Shown here piece by piece: positions 48,984-62,028 of a stretch of 64,000 nt of DNA (position 1 is the first letter of the stretch; the number at the start of each line of letters is the position of its first letter). The notes under the pieces were generated by a model, which was not told the origin of the DNA, did no database searches, and saw only the letters and a program-made list of their open reading frames with translations. This stretch comes from Butyriboletus loyo. Lineage: Eukaryota > Basidiomycota > Agaricomycetes > Boletales > Boletaceae. Both the position numbers and the translations under genes were made by a program. The stretch is taken from assembly GCA_038093515.1 (NCBI GenBank), contig JBBPSI010000005.1, positions 186,001-250,000 of the forward strand, read 5' to 3'.

Positions 48984-49292
48984 TGCACGGTCATTGATTA
49001 CTTTTTTTGTTCATGAGTTTCTTACGCCCGCTTGGCCGGCGTTCTTGCGTTGATGTATCCTTTTTGTCGAAATGGGTTCGTAGCAAATCTATGCACTGGT
49101 CATTCTTCTCTTGCCTCCTCAACTTTCTTTATCCCCTTGACTTGCGTTGTTTTCTTTTCTGGTACTTACATCCACGCTTTGTGCCTGTTGAAAGTGTACA
49201 CTAATCGATCAATCCCTTGCACATGACTCGTCGTAGGCTGTTCCACTATCTATCAAGTTCATGATGCCGTCGGTTTTGAGGCCGTTGAACGA
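48984..49292. other. MADS gene 3-prime flank
   Basis: T-rich stretches (around 48998-49012 and 49100-49160) suggest a 3-prime UTR. No coding signal was recognised. Confidence 0.35.
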
Positions 49293-49823
49293 ATGACTAG
49301 CACGTTGACAACGTTTGTTCTTGGCCAGACGGCAGTTCATCTAAAGTAAGTAAACTACGTCAATATCTGTTTCTTTTCATGTCCATTTTTACTCCGCCCC
49401 AGAAACGAATTCGCGGAGGGGTCAAATATTGGGTCAACTCCTCGATTGCCACCGGCGGCCCGACGTCACTCTGGATGCATGCGTCTACTTGGGACGTTTT
49501 CAGACGACTTTTCGCTCACAGTCCATGAGCAAGCCATGGATCTGCTTTGGCCAAATATGTCGTCTCTGGCCTTTCCCTCGGTAAAACACTCACGAACTAC
49601 CGATCAGTGGCTCGAAGTTGCCGGTGCGGACCAGTACTGGGATACATCGATCGTGAATGATACATCGGAAGCCCCAACGTTGCCACAGCATATACAGGAC
49701 TTGCCTCCGCGGCACCACAATCCGTCTCGGTCGTTTCTTTCCCTCGCCTTGTCGCGATCCGAGGTGGAGGACTGTCAGCTGTATCAGAATTTGATTGCCC
49801 CAGACCAATTGATGATGACATGA
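49293..49823 (+). CDS. Possible unrecognised gene, 5-prime end unclear
   Basis: A frame from about 49215 (CSTIYQVHDAVGFEAVERMTSTL...) continues through a canonical GTAAGT...CCCCAG intron (about 49346-49402). It rejoins in phase as NEFAEGSNIG, then runs to a stop at 49823 with segments such as DDFSLTVHEQAMDLLWPNM and TTDQWLEVAGADQYWDTS. The amino-acid mix looks coding and the intron is well formed, but no family was recognised and an upstream exon is probably missing. Confidence 0.35.
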
Positions 49824-51868
49824 ATTTGGCCATCTACGCCAACACATAGCTCAAGCGATGGCTCAAGAAATAAAGTAACGCACAGGCCGCCATGCTAGCA
49901 GTCTGGGTATACGTATACTGATAGCGCGGCTTACCGTACTGAGATCGGCTTCAACTTGACTCTGCCAGCGCTCTGGCAGACACAGGAAATCAAATCCTTT
50001 GTTGGTATGGCACATGATCCGGTCATTATATATCGTCCCTAGCTGTCATCGCAGGCGTGCCCCGCCGGCTGTGGGAGTAGTCATCAAGATCATACGTACT
50101 TCTGTCTCTTTGACCGCACACGAACATTGATCATATCGATCGGTGCGGCCGACGAGCAAACCAAACCTGATGGAAAAAGTTTACGATCATGTCCCAGTAA
50201 CTTGATCATCGATGCATCTAGCTTGTCAGAGGGATGTCATTTCCCGGGTCAAGCCACTGCCAAGGGTCCTGTCATTGGATGACATGGTAAGATTTTACAG
50301 CATCCGTTCATGCTTCGAACTATCTGGTATCAGTAACGAATCATCTGATATGATCCATGAATCTAAGCGAGCTTTGTGTGTGTTTCTTTGTCTCGCGTGT
50401 TAGAGCCGCGCGAGCTACTACACGCAGTCCTTTCGATCTGTCTGGGGGGGGTCCCGTTCAGAGTGTCGAGCATCGAGCATCGTGTCTCGTCCGCTCGATC
50501 GCGGTTCTCCCGGAACATCGTTGCTACAGAATGGGGGCTTACAGCAAGTGGCTGAGATACCCAATCATCGATCTACAGCAAAGTAAGATGTAGCTGATTG
50601 CTTAGACCCTGCTGGGTGGATGACGAAATTCTGTCTCAGGTTCGGTTACGATTCAAAAGACTGGAACAAGCATGGTTTTTCCAAGAATACATAGCGAGTT
50701 CTCGAGAGCTGGTTGCATACGACGAATTTAGCTTCCGCCAACGGCGTCCCATAAAAAGTCCATTCCGTCACTTTTGAGGACGTTCTGATTAGCACTGATA
50801 ACGATGGCGACAACGAGCGCTGAACCGAACGAGACCCGAATACTTGGTTGCCGATTACAACAATTAATGGCATAATTGAAACACCGTGAGAGTCGTTATC
50901 TATACGGGACGGAGGGATCAGTGCAGGCGATGCCACAGGACTGCCGTCAGACGACTTCCATTCCACACCAAGGTTTGATTGGCATGCGGCGATGGAGCGA
51001 ACGAGAAGCTGGAACACCCGAATTTTGTGATTGGTCAGACTGCAAGTCTATCAGATCTGAGACCTCGTGCATTTTTTGCTGATTGAACGAAAAGATAACC
51101 GCCCTACGAGACGTAGATAGTCCAGGAAAGGAAAGGTCAATGTGAATGTGACGGTGGATAGTCACCTTCCCGGACGACCGGTGGGTGATTAGTATGAAAA
51201 TGACACGAAAACGCTCACGTTTCAAGGTTCAGAACTTCAGAGCGGGACGGAACTAGTAACGGGTGGCGACTGGGCCACGCCTACGAGGAAGGCGGGCATT
51301 TGGCGCTCGGTGGCCGGTTTTAGGAAGCCTTTGAAATTTCTAACGTAGGCATTTCAACCTGGGCACGAGGCATCAACGAAGCCATCTTCCCTGGCTGAGC
51401 TCGGGTCGACAGCTGATTTATCTCTCTTTCGTGATCAAGTCAGTGTTGGGTCGGGGGCTCTGTGGTCCCTCTGGACAGCAAAAGAGGAGAGACTTCTTTA
51501 TCGGTGGTCACCGGTCACGTCGTCCCGGAATGAATCGAAGACCATCTGTCCTCTGCATCGGATCTGCTCGTTGCATACGCCACTCCGACAAGGCCACCAT
51601 TCCAATCGTCCAGGAGAGATCCGCGGTTAGAGAGTTGCATGTGAATCCACAGACGAATGACTGGCCGAGCACGTGCATGTACCGGTCACGCCGATCAGTC
51701 ACTGCAACCATAGTTTTATGAGCGACGAATCGTAGGTCAGTGGACTGTACCAAGGCAAGGGGAACTGTCCCATAAAAGCGTTAAAGGAACAGCTTACTTT
51801 CATGACCAAAAAAAGCCGAGTATCAAACCAAATACATAGGACGGATCCACACTTGGCATATGAGACAA
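49824..51868. other. Gene-poor stretch
   Basis: Only short frames without motifs on either strand. No transposon or RNA gene signature was recognised. Confidence 0.4.
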
Positions 51869-53326
51869 TTATATCCCCCTATCAAGGAACGCCTGCATTG
51901 CTGAGAGCGGACCAAAGCCAACTGTCTCCTCGACACCTCGCAGTAGCGGAATCAAGAGCCGCCTTGCGGGACTGATCACAGGCGGAATCATCAGCCCTCC
52001 GGCAAGACCTCTACTGTACCACGAATCCACTGTGAACCGACAGTGAAAGGAGGCAGGCATTTGAATATTTATCGTACGTACCTAGTGGCTGGGCCACCAC
52101 AAAAATACAAAAGTATACCCATACCCTTCCGTATATTCCACCCACCCTTTTCCCCGTGATTCGACGCCACAGCTTCTCAAGCAAAAGCAATGGCGCTTGT
52201 AACACAAAGAACAGCACTACAAGCCAGCTGAAACCCTTCCCGAGCAAATATGCCGCGCATTCGTGGAACGTTCCCGAACCAAAGAATGTTCCAAACAACA
52301 TTCCGATATCTCCGGCAAGCCATTGACCGGTGAACCCTCCGTAAATAAAGAATGTCTGGCGAAGCACTTGATGCCATCGTTTAGCCCAGAAAATGTGTAG
52401 AGACTCAGAGATCCAAGGATTATCCATAAGCGGAGGCCACCTTTCCGGACTGCTAGAAAATACTATCAGAGCAAACAAAGTAATGCAACCATGGACCATT
52501 TCAAAACCAGCGATGAGACACGTTCCCGTGGCCACGTGAATCGCAGTGGAAAGTATGTATCGTTGTGGCATAGGTAGGTCGGGTTTGAATATCGTTCCTC
52601 CGTGAGGCGAACCGACTTCTGGTACTAGTTTGATCAGAGATTCAATGGTATCGAAAGTGAGGAAGTGCTTGAGCGTAGATATGGCAGTAGCACATAGGAA
52701 GGCAGAGCGTTCGGAGGGCCGTGGATCTCTTGGAACGTGCAAGTCCGCGCCAAACTGCCATCCCAGCCCGCGGATGGTGAGCGCTACTTCGAATGAGTCG
52801 TAGAGCCAAGGTGGTAACGTCGTGTTTCTTGGCGGTACTGTATAAGGAGAACTGTCTTCGCAATCGACAGACGACACGTCACCGTCGGGGCTGCCATTGG
52901 GGCAATGGAGAACGGGAGGCGATTTGGACAATACACCTGGCTTCGTCTCGCCAGCCTTGAGCATTCCATCTCTCCTCCACGCAAGGTCAATAGCTTTGCC
53001 ACAAATCAACTCGGCAAAGAGTCCTATCGGAATAAAGAACATGTTCAATCCTGTCATGTTATGCGAGGCTGCTGGCACAGTATGACACTGACCAAACCCG
53101 CACCTTGCCCCCAATTATAGATGTTCAGTTCTGGTTCCGTGTACACGAAACGAAAATATGTTCCTAATGTAAGACAGATCACTAGAGGTAGGAGCGACAG
53201 CCGCAGGTAGAAGGTATCTCGACGCCTGGAGAGGTAGGCCATCGAGAGGAATGGAATTAATGGCACGAGAAGATGAGGAATGTGGTAGAGGCGTATGGGT
53301 ATGCGATGGTCGGGGTAAGGTATCAT
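51869..53326 (-). CDS. Wax-synthase-type membrane-bound O-acyltransferase
   Basis: Exons 53326-53104, 53050-52082 and 52029-51869 give 450 aa. It is a polytopic protein of the MBOAT_2 (wax synthase) class. The N-terminus has two hydrophobic helices (RLYHIPHLLVPLIPFLSMAYL, LRLSLLPLVICLTLGTYFRF). The catalytic half carries the hallmark ERWPPLMDNPWISESLHIFWAKRWHQVLRQTFF, then the conserved His in GSGTFHECAAYLLG. More hydrophobic segments (FSWLVVLFFVLQAPLLLLEKLW, VYFCIFVVAQPL) follow. Fungal members acetylate terpenoids and related metabolites (for example trichothecene Tri7-like enzymes) or make fatty esters. The substrate here is unknown, as no biosynthetic partners flank it. Confidence 0.85.
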
Positions 53327-53582
53327 TGTTCGATATGCATCATGAGCGCTACGGATAGATGCGAGAAGTTAGAATGAGATACATCTGGACTTTGAACTTA
53401 CACATGATAGAGCGACGGCCACATGAGAAGGTGACGAGCGTCGGTCGTTTCGTTGCAAGCAGCGCCACTGCCACCATCGAGGATAGTTGGCGCATTTCTC
53501 ACGAGTTACTTTGGCAGATAATCACTGAAAACCTGAGAGCGCGGACTTGTTGTCTCTGTCACGATTCAAGACGACCCAAACC

Positions 53583-55557
53583 ATGGTCGAGATATTCCCA
53601 GCTTTTCGTGCCTCCGTTGTTTGTTTACCATGTTCACTCACCGTCTTTGGACGTTCTCTTCTTCTGATCTCCCTCGAAGTCGCCGCAAATGCTATCTGCT
53701 GGGCTATTGCAGCGCGCTCGCACGCGATCTTAGGACTTGCTATTCTCGCCTGGGTATATATGTAACTAATTCTGCAGGTCAACTGGGCTAATTCTCCCTC
53801 GTAGACGATTGGCTTGAGGCATGGTAAGGACGAGCTTGCTGATTGTCCTTGCAACCGAGAGTGTCACCGACCTGTGCACAGCTCTTGACGCAGATCACAT
53901 AAGGTTGTTTAACGAACAGTCTTGTGGTTCCGTATGTTGCATCTCATCTCGATCTACCTCGGGTTATTCACGATCGGGACAAAGTAACGCCTGATCCTCA
54001 GATGCAGTGCGATTGACAACGCCACACGAACTCTCATCAATCATGGACGACTTGCAATAACGTGCGGATTGTTTTTTTCTCTCGGTCACAGTACAATAGT
54101 GATCGTCGTGGTATGTTCTTCTAACTTGGATCCATTCCGGACTCCTTATCAACGGTACGTACTGGCGACTAGAACGTCGCCATAGTTATCAGCACGGGCA
54201 TCTACAATAAACTAAGTGGAGTCGGTAACGTTGGGTCGATAGTAGGTGTGTATCATCGCTCCACATGAGTACTGGATATATATCCACACGTAGGGACGGC
54301 TATCAGTGGATCCTTCTTGTTCATCGTCGGTCTCGCTAATTCGATCATTCTGTGCAAAATCCTGCGCCAACGTCGTCGGGTATGTTCACGCCATAACTTT
54401 TTTTTTTTACGCACTTATCGTCCAACGGACAGGCCAGACGTAAAGGAGATTCAGAGCACGGAGAGACACAGACAGAACTTGCCAGGGGTGAAGGCATGCT
54501 GATGATGCGGCTGCTGGGACCTTTGGTCAATTTCGTGAATCGTCCTTGGAAGGTATGCCAGCGCAGCAGTTGGCGCTCATACGATACCTGATTAACCCGC
54601 TTATTGGTAGATGTATCCTGTCGGTGTGCTATTTGGCTTAGGTGAACCTTGTATAGTTGGTCCTGGATGTGGAGTCCTGATTACCTTGATATCCAGGGTT
54701 TGACACTGCATCTTCCATCGCCTTGCTCGCCATCTCTGCACTGGCAAAGGAGGGCGAGAACAACATGCGGATATCCCCCTCAGATGTTGTCATCTTGCCT
54801 GTGAGACCTCCCTGCTGCTTTGCATTGTCCGGTGGAATTGATGCTTGCGAAAAGTTGTTATTCACTACAGGGATGACCTTGGTGGATTCACTCGATTCCA
54901 TACTGATGATCTATTCGTACACCGGATTCACTAGCCACTCCTGGAGGATTTTTGAGCCGAGCGGTTTTCCTTTGAGAACTGGCGATGCGCGATCTGTAAA
55001 CATGAATGGCAAGGGGGAAAGTGCAGTGGAGGTGTGCCCAGCGATGACAAACGAAGCGGTCGCCTCGGCTAGTAAGCCCCGCGACACAATCGAAATAGAG
55101 AGCAAGACAGTGGACAACGCGAGGCATGACAACGACAGCGACGCCGCGGGACGAGAGGAAAAAGATCGCATAATGCTGATCAAACGAAGCACGATGTCGG
55201 AACTCAGCATTGTCCTGACGACAATAAGCATTTTGCTTGCGTTTAGGTCAGTGAACGGAGGTGCAATCCGCTGGCTGATGACACGACTTATTTTGCCTAG
55301 CATATCGCTCATAGAGATCATGGGATTAATTGCGACAAATTGCGACATATGTCAGGCGGCAGCATCCGCTTCTGACGGAGGTGGACTGGCAGGAAGGTGG
55401 TGGAGGGGTTGGGTGCAGGTGAGTGGGCAGCGCTTCGTGGGGATGATACTGAAGCAGCCAAGGCGAACGAAAGTTCTGGGTACATTGGAGCAGGGATAGT
55501 CGGGGGATTCGTTGTGATTGTCGGGTGTTGGTACATGACAAGACGTCTGATGTTTTA
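53583..55557 (+). CDS. High-affinity nickel/cobalt transporter (NicO family), probable 3-prime frameshift
   Basis: About eleven exons encode a NicO/Nic1-like plasma-membrane transporter supplying nickel, for example to urease. Motifs: TIGLRHALDADHISAIDNATR (spread over three exons), CGLLFSLGHST-type GLFFSLGHSTIVIVVNVAI, YPVGVLFGLGFDTASSIALLAI, LLFTTGMTLVDSLDSILMIY, SISLIEIMGLIATNC and DGGGLAGRWWRGW. After WVQVSG near 55430 the annotated frame continues with QRFVGM and stops at 55499. The expected last membrane helix (GYIGAGIVGGFVVIVGCWYMTRRL, stop at 55557) lies in the next frame. The shift is one base at a GGG run. The protein is either truncated by one helix or the assembly lost a G. A long acidic loop (DNDSDAAGREEKD) precedes the last helices. 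Confidence 0.85.
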
Positions 55558-55751
55558 AATATGGATGTGTTTTGGTGTGTTATTGTTGGAACAATCGCCG
55601 TCGCCGAGCAGCTCGACTGACATATGTTGGACTCAAACCCGCTCACGACAGTCACGACCCCTTCTCTGTATTATTCCTATTCCCTCTCTTCTGTATCCAC
55701 CTTGAAGCCCTCACAGCGCTCGATACCAACCCTTCCTACCCCCTCTTGATA

Positions 55752-58700
55752 ATGGTCCCATCTCGTCTTCACGTCAACACCGATGTACACAGAGAATTTG
55801 TTGTATCATCGAAAAGATCGCCAGGTTCCTCAAACGTAACATCCGTGACCATCCCTTCTCCATCCCGCTCCAACGGCACGCGTCCGCGCAGTGGATCCAC
55901 AGCGTCCACCAGTTCTTCAATCTCTGTCGTGTCTCCCTGTCCTTCCTCCGCGTCTGCATCCTCCTTGTCTTTCCATTTACCCGAGCCCGGCACGAAATCA
56001 TCCCAGCTCGCCTCCCATTCCATCTCCAGCCCACCCAGTCCTTCCGCGGACGAAACAGTTCGGGTTCAGGCCTCTACACCCGAGTATGTACTGGCATTAC
56101 ATGACTTTGTCCCTCAACATCAAAATGCAACGTGTCTCTCCTTTCGTGCTGGTCAAGTCATCCGTGTATTTAATCGGGACCAGAGTGGGTGGTGGGATGG
56201 CGAACTACAGGGTCAGAGAGGATGGTTTCCGAGCAATTATGTCAGTGCCGATGAACGCGTGATTTCTCTGACGGACGAACAGCTTCGCCCGTCGGTGAGT
56301 GTCCCTTGATTATCACTCTGGCTTCGGGCTAACTTCAATGCCCTACTTTCACAGCTTCGCCAATCCTCTCGTCACGCGCACACAATGTCAGCCGTATCAG
56401 CTGCATCATGGGCTACTACCCCCTCACGCGGCTTGTTTCGCAAGGATCATCGTCCCTTGGTTACGGAAGCCCTTGGTCCTGACATTGCGTCATATTGTCC
56501 CCCTTTGATGGTTAATTTGTTGCAGAGCCTATCCCTCCTCCAAAGTGCGGTCAGATCTAATCGCATAACGCACTTTCAGCCATCCACAGCATGTATTATA
56601 TCTTGCGTTCGGTTCATCCTGTCTTCTGTCGAGTGCCTGCCCCGCGAGGCACCATTGCTAAAGCGCTTCCTTCCCCTGGCTTTTGAACGAAAACAAATCT
56701 TATCCGTTCTGGCTGCGTTGGTCTCGCAGGCAAGGAGAGCTTCCGACGAGACATGCGACGAAGATGCTCGGGATGCAGAGATTGAGGGAATGCTCAAGCT
56801 CGGCGGTCAAGTATTTTCCCAAGTTCGGCGGTTCTTAGCAGTGGCAGTACAGTGCGGCATTGAACTCCCCGAAAGGGGACAGTCCTCGCCTACCGACAGC
56901 GTCGCGTCGACACATTTACAGCCCGAATGCGCCTCTCCAGACCCCATGGCGAGTTTGTCAATATCACCAACAGAAACTGTCCAGCTATCAGGTGAACTCT
57001 CTGGTTTGAGGAGCCCCAGGTTACAAGACCACGAAACGATAGGTCCTGCCAGGACGGCTGCTCGTGTAAAGAGCCTCGGTGACCTCCGATTTCAGCGCAA
57101 AATGCCATCGTACCGAGACTCAAATTCCTCGGTCGCTCCCTTACTCCCTTACCGAGCGGCCGTCGCCCGTGCGAAGAAAGAGCATTACCTCGTCCAGGAA
57201 ATCACTAATCGCCACAAACCAGCCATGCTGTCAATAAGCAGCATTTCCTCAACTTCGTCATTCTCTTCCACTGAGTCGTCCAAGCCCCCCGTATTACCGT
57301 CTTTCCCTTCGGGACCTTCGACTTCCTCCGAAGTTATGGAAGCACTCAAACATACCCATGATCAATACCTTTCAACCATCGCGGCCTTTATAGGTCACGC
57401 ACATTCCCATTCACGCTCGTCTCATGCATCCAGTACAGGTCATATGTATGAACTGGTGCGAGAGATCGTCGAAATGGTCTGCAAACTCCTTACCATCGTC
57501 GAAGCGGTCATGCGGCACCCGGAGATTCCCAAACACAAAATCGGCAATCTTAGAGCAGCCAAGGAGGGGCTGTATAATGTGACGAGTTCGCTTGCAGAGT
57601 CTGTTCGACTTCTTATGTTCCCTCTTTCGCCGGATGTCACGGAGGAAGCAGAGAAGGCATCATTGATTCGTTCAGCTACGGCTGCTTGCAAAGCTGGTGC
57701 CGACTGCGTTTCCGCGGTCAAGATATGTCTGAGTCGAACCTCATCGGAGCAGCAGTTCATCATCCAAGTTCCTGTGAGGTCAGACTCAAATCCTGCCCCG
57801 TTTACGCCGAGTAAGTTTTCGCGAAGCCAGCGCAGTGGTTCTTCCCTGCATCAGTCATATCGAAGCAGCGTCGATGAGGATGATGTTACCGTTCAGGGCC
57901 AGGCACCAACGAGCCATCTGACACGGATCCAGGAGACGTCGTCGGATTCGTCCGTACTCACCGGCCATTCAAAATCATCTGAATGTTCGCAGGATACCGT
58001 ACCTACTTCTCTAGATGAACAAGACCCCTCGTCGTATTCGAGAGCCGGCCCAACTGCATTGGATAACGTGACTTCACCTTGCCCAGAGTCGACTGACGTT
58101 GTTTCTGGAGACGTTCGACTCGACCAGGAGACCGTGGATGGCTTTGAAGACCAGCTCGTACGAGATGGCGAATCGTCTGTTACTCTCGATGTTAAACGTG
58201 ACCCTCTGGGTCATGACCACTCGATCGAGGATGTCATCTACAATGCCGATGGTCACCTCGTCGCTGCATCTTTGGATGTGCTCGTTGAGAAGATGATACC
58301 TCACGACAGCATCGTTGATCCCGCTTTCTCCGCTGTATTCTTCTTGACGTTCCGGTTGTTCTCAACGCCACTGGAACTTGTCCAGTCCCTTATTCATCGG
58401 TACAATGTCATGCCTCCCGCCGGTCTCTCGGAGGAAGATATACTTCGGTGGCAACAGTACAAGGGTATCCCTATCCGCCTTCGCGTGTCCAACTTTATCA
58501 AGAGCTGGTTGGAGACGTACTGGCGCTCAGGTACAGATGATGCGGTTCTCCGGCCCTTGGATTCCTTCACTCGCGAAGCACTACAGCAGTACTTTCCCGG
58601 CCCGTCCCAGCGCATTCTTGATCTCATTGCCATGCGCCAGGATGTAAACATGAATTTAATCAGCCCGAAGAGTGAACGAGCTCGCGACCCAGGGATGTCT

Positions 58701-59893
58701 ATCAATCCACCGTCTTTCTCCCCTTCCGAGATCCCTCGACCCATGATGACGAAGGCGTTGCTCTCGAATTTACGGAACAAGAATTTCGACTCCGTCACCA
58801 TTACCGAGTTTGACGCTCTAGAGCTAGCAAGACAGCTGACGATCATGGAGTGTGATCTCTATTGTGCAATCCAACCCGAAGAAGTACTGGAGACAGGGCA
58901 GGAAGGAGCGAAACCGCCTGTGAATGTTAGGGCTGTCACCTCCTTGAGTACGGTGATCACGGGCTGGGTGGCTGAGAATATTCTAAACGAACATGATATC
59001 AAAAAACGGACACTTTTGGTCAAGTTTTTCATCAAGGTTGCGGACGTAGGTGTTTTTGTTGAGATCTTTGTTGAGATTGGACTGAATTGTTCATGTAGCG
59101 ATGTACATCACTGCATAATTTTAGTACTCCCCGCTCGATTCTTGCAGCACTCGACTCCTCGACCATCTCTCGCCTGCACCAAACGTGGCTTGTAAGTCGA
59201 GCTTCTGAGACGTCCATTATTTATATGCTGAGAAGTTCTCAGGGCGTTCCCCAGAAGAACAAGCTGCAGTTGGAGACGTTGCGACGTTTGGCGGATCATA
59301 GTCGCAACTACCATGAGTATCGTAGTAAACTTCGGAATACTGCCCCGCCTGCCGTACCTTTTTTGGGTGAGGTTAACTGCTTACAAGACGATGGTCTACG
59401 TACTCACTTCGCCGCGTGGACAGGACTTTATTTGACAGACGTGACGTTTTGTAGAGAGGGTAATCCTTCGTACCGAGAATCACCATTGGCTCCAGGCAAA
59501 AAACTACTGAACTTCAACAAGTACCATAAGCTGGCTCGTATTATTCAAGGTCGTCCACTTGCATCCACCATTCAAGTGACGCTAAGTTATTGATTTACAT
59601 TAATAGATATGCAGCGCTTCCAGGTGGCTTACAATCTCAAGAAGATCCCTGAAGTCCAGGAGTATCTGAACTTTGCTTTCGAGAACTCTAAACATCATGG
59701 TGATCTTCAAGACCTATACAGGAGGAGGTATGTCTCCAGCTACTGCTGAACTTTCGCTATACTGACTGTGGGAATGATGTAAAGTCTGCTTGTTGAACCC
59801 AAGCAGCCGGCTGATACTCCGCCTACGAGCGATATGCGTCACCTCTTTAATTGGGCAACACGTTCGCAGGCGCAACAGCCCACATCTGCCTAA
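55752..59893 (+). CDS. CDC25: SH3-domain Ras guanine-nucleotide exchange factor, Cdc25 type
   Basis: Seven or so exons give roughly 1,250 aa. An SH3 domain lies at about residues 110-175 (YVLALHDFVPQ...SGWWDGELQGQRGWFPSNYV). A long helical and Ser-rich middle follows. The RasGEF N-terminal module starts near DVIYNADGHLVAASLDVLVEKMI and includes FFLTFRLFSTPLELVQSLIHRYN. The catalytic domain has EFDALELARQLTIMECDLYCAI, KRTLLVKFFIKVADRCTSLHNFSTPRSILAAL, SRLHQTW, PFLGLYLTDVTF, LLNFNKYHKLARIIQDMQRFQ and Y-LKKIPEVQEYL. The exon order matches family order throughout and the junctions are in phase. It activates Ras upstream of cAMP and mating signalling. Ends in RHLFNWATRSQ. Confidence 0.95.
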
Positions 59894-60169
59894 TTGTCTG
59901 GCACATTACTATCTGCCCTCCCCTCCCTCGACAAGATTCAACTTTCTGGTTGTTTTGTTTATGATATAATTTCGGTTTGCTCCTTCGCCTTGTGTTTTGT
60001 CGTCCGTCTACCTAATTCCTTGAAGCGTATTAGTCCCCATTGATATCTCATTGAACATCAACTCATTGCATACTTGGTATCATTTTGCTGTTACAACTGT
60101 TTCTGTCATGTACATGTGCACGGAAGTAGCTAGCTAATCAACATCCGTTCCATAAGGAGTGACCTGAAC

Positions 60170-62028
60170 TTGAATGATAATATTGCACGCGAGGCCTCGA
60201 ACTGGTACAACAAGGGTCAACCCTTCAGATCATCATTAGATCCACCTCTCTCGCAACTCGGGTACCAGGCAATTAGTATGATTGGTCGCAGGATCCTTGA
60301 AGACCTTCTCCGGGAGCCTCTAGGACCATATCACGACCGTGATATTCTACATGAAACAACATGTCAGATGAAAGGCACTACCGAACTCGTCTTGTACTCG
60401 TTCATCCTCGAACGCGACGGCCATGTCACCGGGTACAGTCAACGATTTCACTTCCTCTGTCCGACTGTCCAGTGAAGTCCTAACGACGTTTCCCTCAGCC
60501 TCGACGAGTCCGAGCATCCTTTGGAAGGACGCAACGATCGCAAGGTTCGCTTCCGTGGAATCCTAAAGATAGCCGATCCCGACTGGCTGTCTGACTTTGG
60601 GGTCAAGACCATCGAGACCGAGCTCAATCTACGCGCCCAGGAACGTGCCTTGCGGAAGGTGCCACAGTTGACGTTGAAAGGTCTCTTCTTCGAGACCAGG
60701 CTCCTCACGCGATCGAACGATTCGACCTGGCAAAAAGAGGACGAAACAAAGCTCACGGTTAAGATCCAGGGTGAGAGGAACTTGCCAGCGGTTTTCATGC
60801 ATTGTACGTGCTCTCTCATCGTTACCGAGTTGGGTGGTATTGAAGGTGGGAATACCATAGCTTTCCGTCATGTATCAGATGGACTGCTGTGGAGCTCGAA
60901 CACTGAGTGAGTCGTGTGGTATGATATATTTCCCGACGATATTCGCTCAATGACTAGTACAGCAACCGTAATTACCAGATAGCCACCATGGACGTGGAAA
61001 CCTATTCACGTTCTGAAAATTTCTTTTGGCGATGGCGACTTCTTGCGCTCATGAAAAAAATCAGCAAACAATATCCATACGTCCCGCCGAAGAAGCGAAC
61101 ACCGATATGGTTTGTCGAAAAATACATTGCGGGATTTGCGTGTCCACCCGAAGACAAACATCGACGGCTCATTTTCGATGAGAAAGACACGGATGTCGAC
61201 GAAACGGAAAAGACAATGACACCGCGTCACCTTCTCAAACCTCACATGAGCGAGATACTCGGCTTATTCGCAGCACAGGCTGAGTGGCTCATTACAAACA
61301 GCGTAGTGAAGGAGCTAAGTTTGTTTGACATCACGTCCTGGAAAAAGTTCGCAAAGGAGGCGCGGAAGGAAAGAAAGCAAGCTGCTAGGCAAGGGGTGAG
61401 GTGGGGTTGTCCTAACGGAAAGGAAGTTGAAGATGAATCCTCTGAAGAGGATGAGGGCAGGGAGGATGGACTCTACAAGATGGTCAAGGAAAACCCAGTG
61501 ATCGGCAAGTCAAATAGCACTGTGGTCCGTAAGATCGAGCTTGCACAAGTCAGGTCAAACCGCGAAACTGGACCAAGATTTTCGTCGGATTCTGGAAGTG
61601 AGAGGGATGCTCCGGGTGGCGCAGAATATGCATCAGATTTCTTGGAGTCATCAGACGCGGAGGAGAATGATTCAGACCACCAGCTTGCAGAGGAGGAGGC
61701 AGTCGGTCAAATACCATGGCAGCTACAGCTGCCACCCCTCTTGCCAGACGTAGATGGTCGATGGTGGTGTCCCTTGCAGGAGTGCAATTACCAGATTGAC
61801 CTGTACGACCTCACGGAGGAAGAAGGAAGAGGGGTCCCCGAGGAACTTGTTAGGTGTATCCTACAAAAGCAATGGCGGAACGCCGCACACGACGAGAAAG
61901 TCCTTCGAGGATTCAGGTGGATGGTGACGAATCACTACTTCAAACACTTTGGAGAACGAGGGGTTAGGGTCGAGAGAAGGGAAGGAAGGGCAAGTCGTTA
62001 TTTTCGCTTCTTCAAGATTACCTGCTGA
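60170..62028 (+). CDS. Unrecognised basidiomycete protein with C-terminal Cys/His motif
   Basis: Four exons chain in phase through introns GTACAG, GTACGT and GTGAGT types (about 60439-60498, 60806-60861, 60907-60960). The frame is open from a stop at 60131-60133, but no ATG precedes LNDNIAREASNWYNKG, so a first exon is missing or the start is internal (Met at 60278). Two parts are visible: an N-terminal globular half (IARE...RRILEDLL, ADPDWLSDFGVKTIETELNLRAQE) and FFWRWRLLALMKKI...PIWFVEKYIAGFACP. After an acidic Ser/Glu linker comes a C-terminal WWCPLQECNYQIDLYDLTEEE...RWMVTNHYFKHF with CxxxxC and HxxxH spacing, suggesting a zinc-bound fold. No function can be named. Confidence 0.7.
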
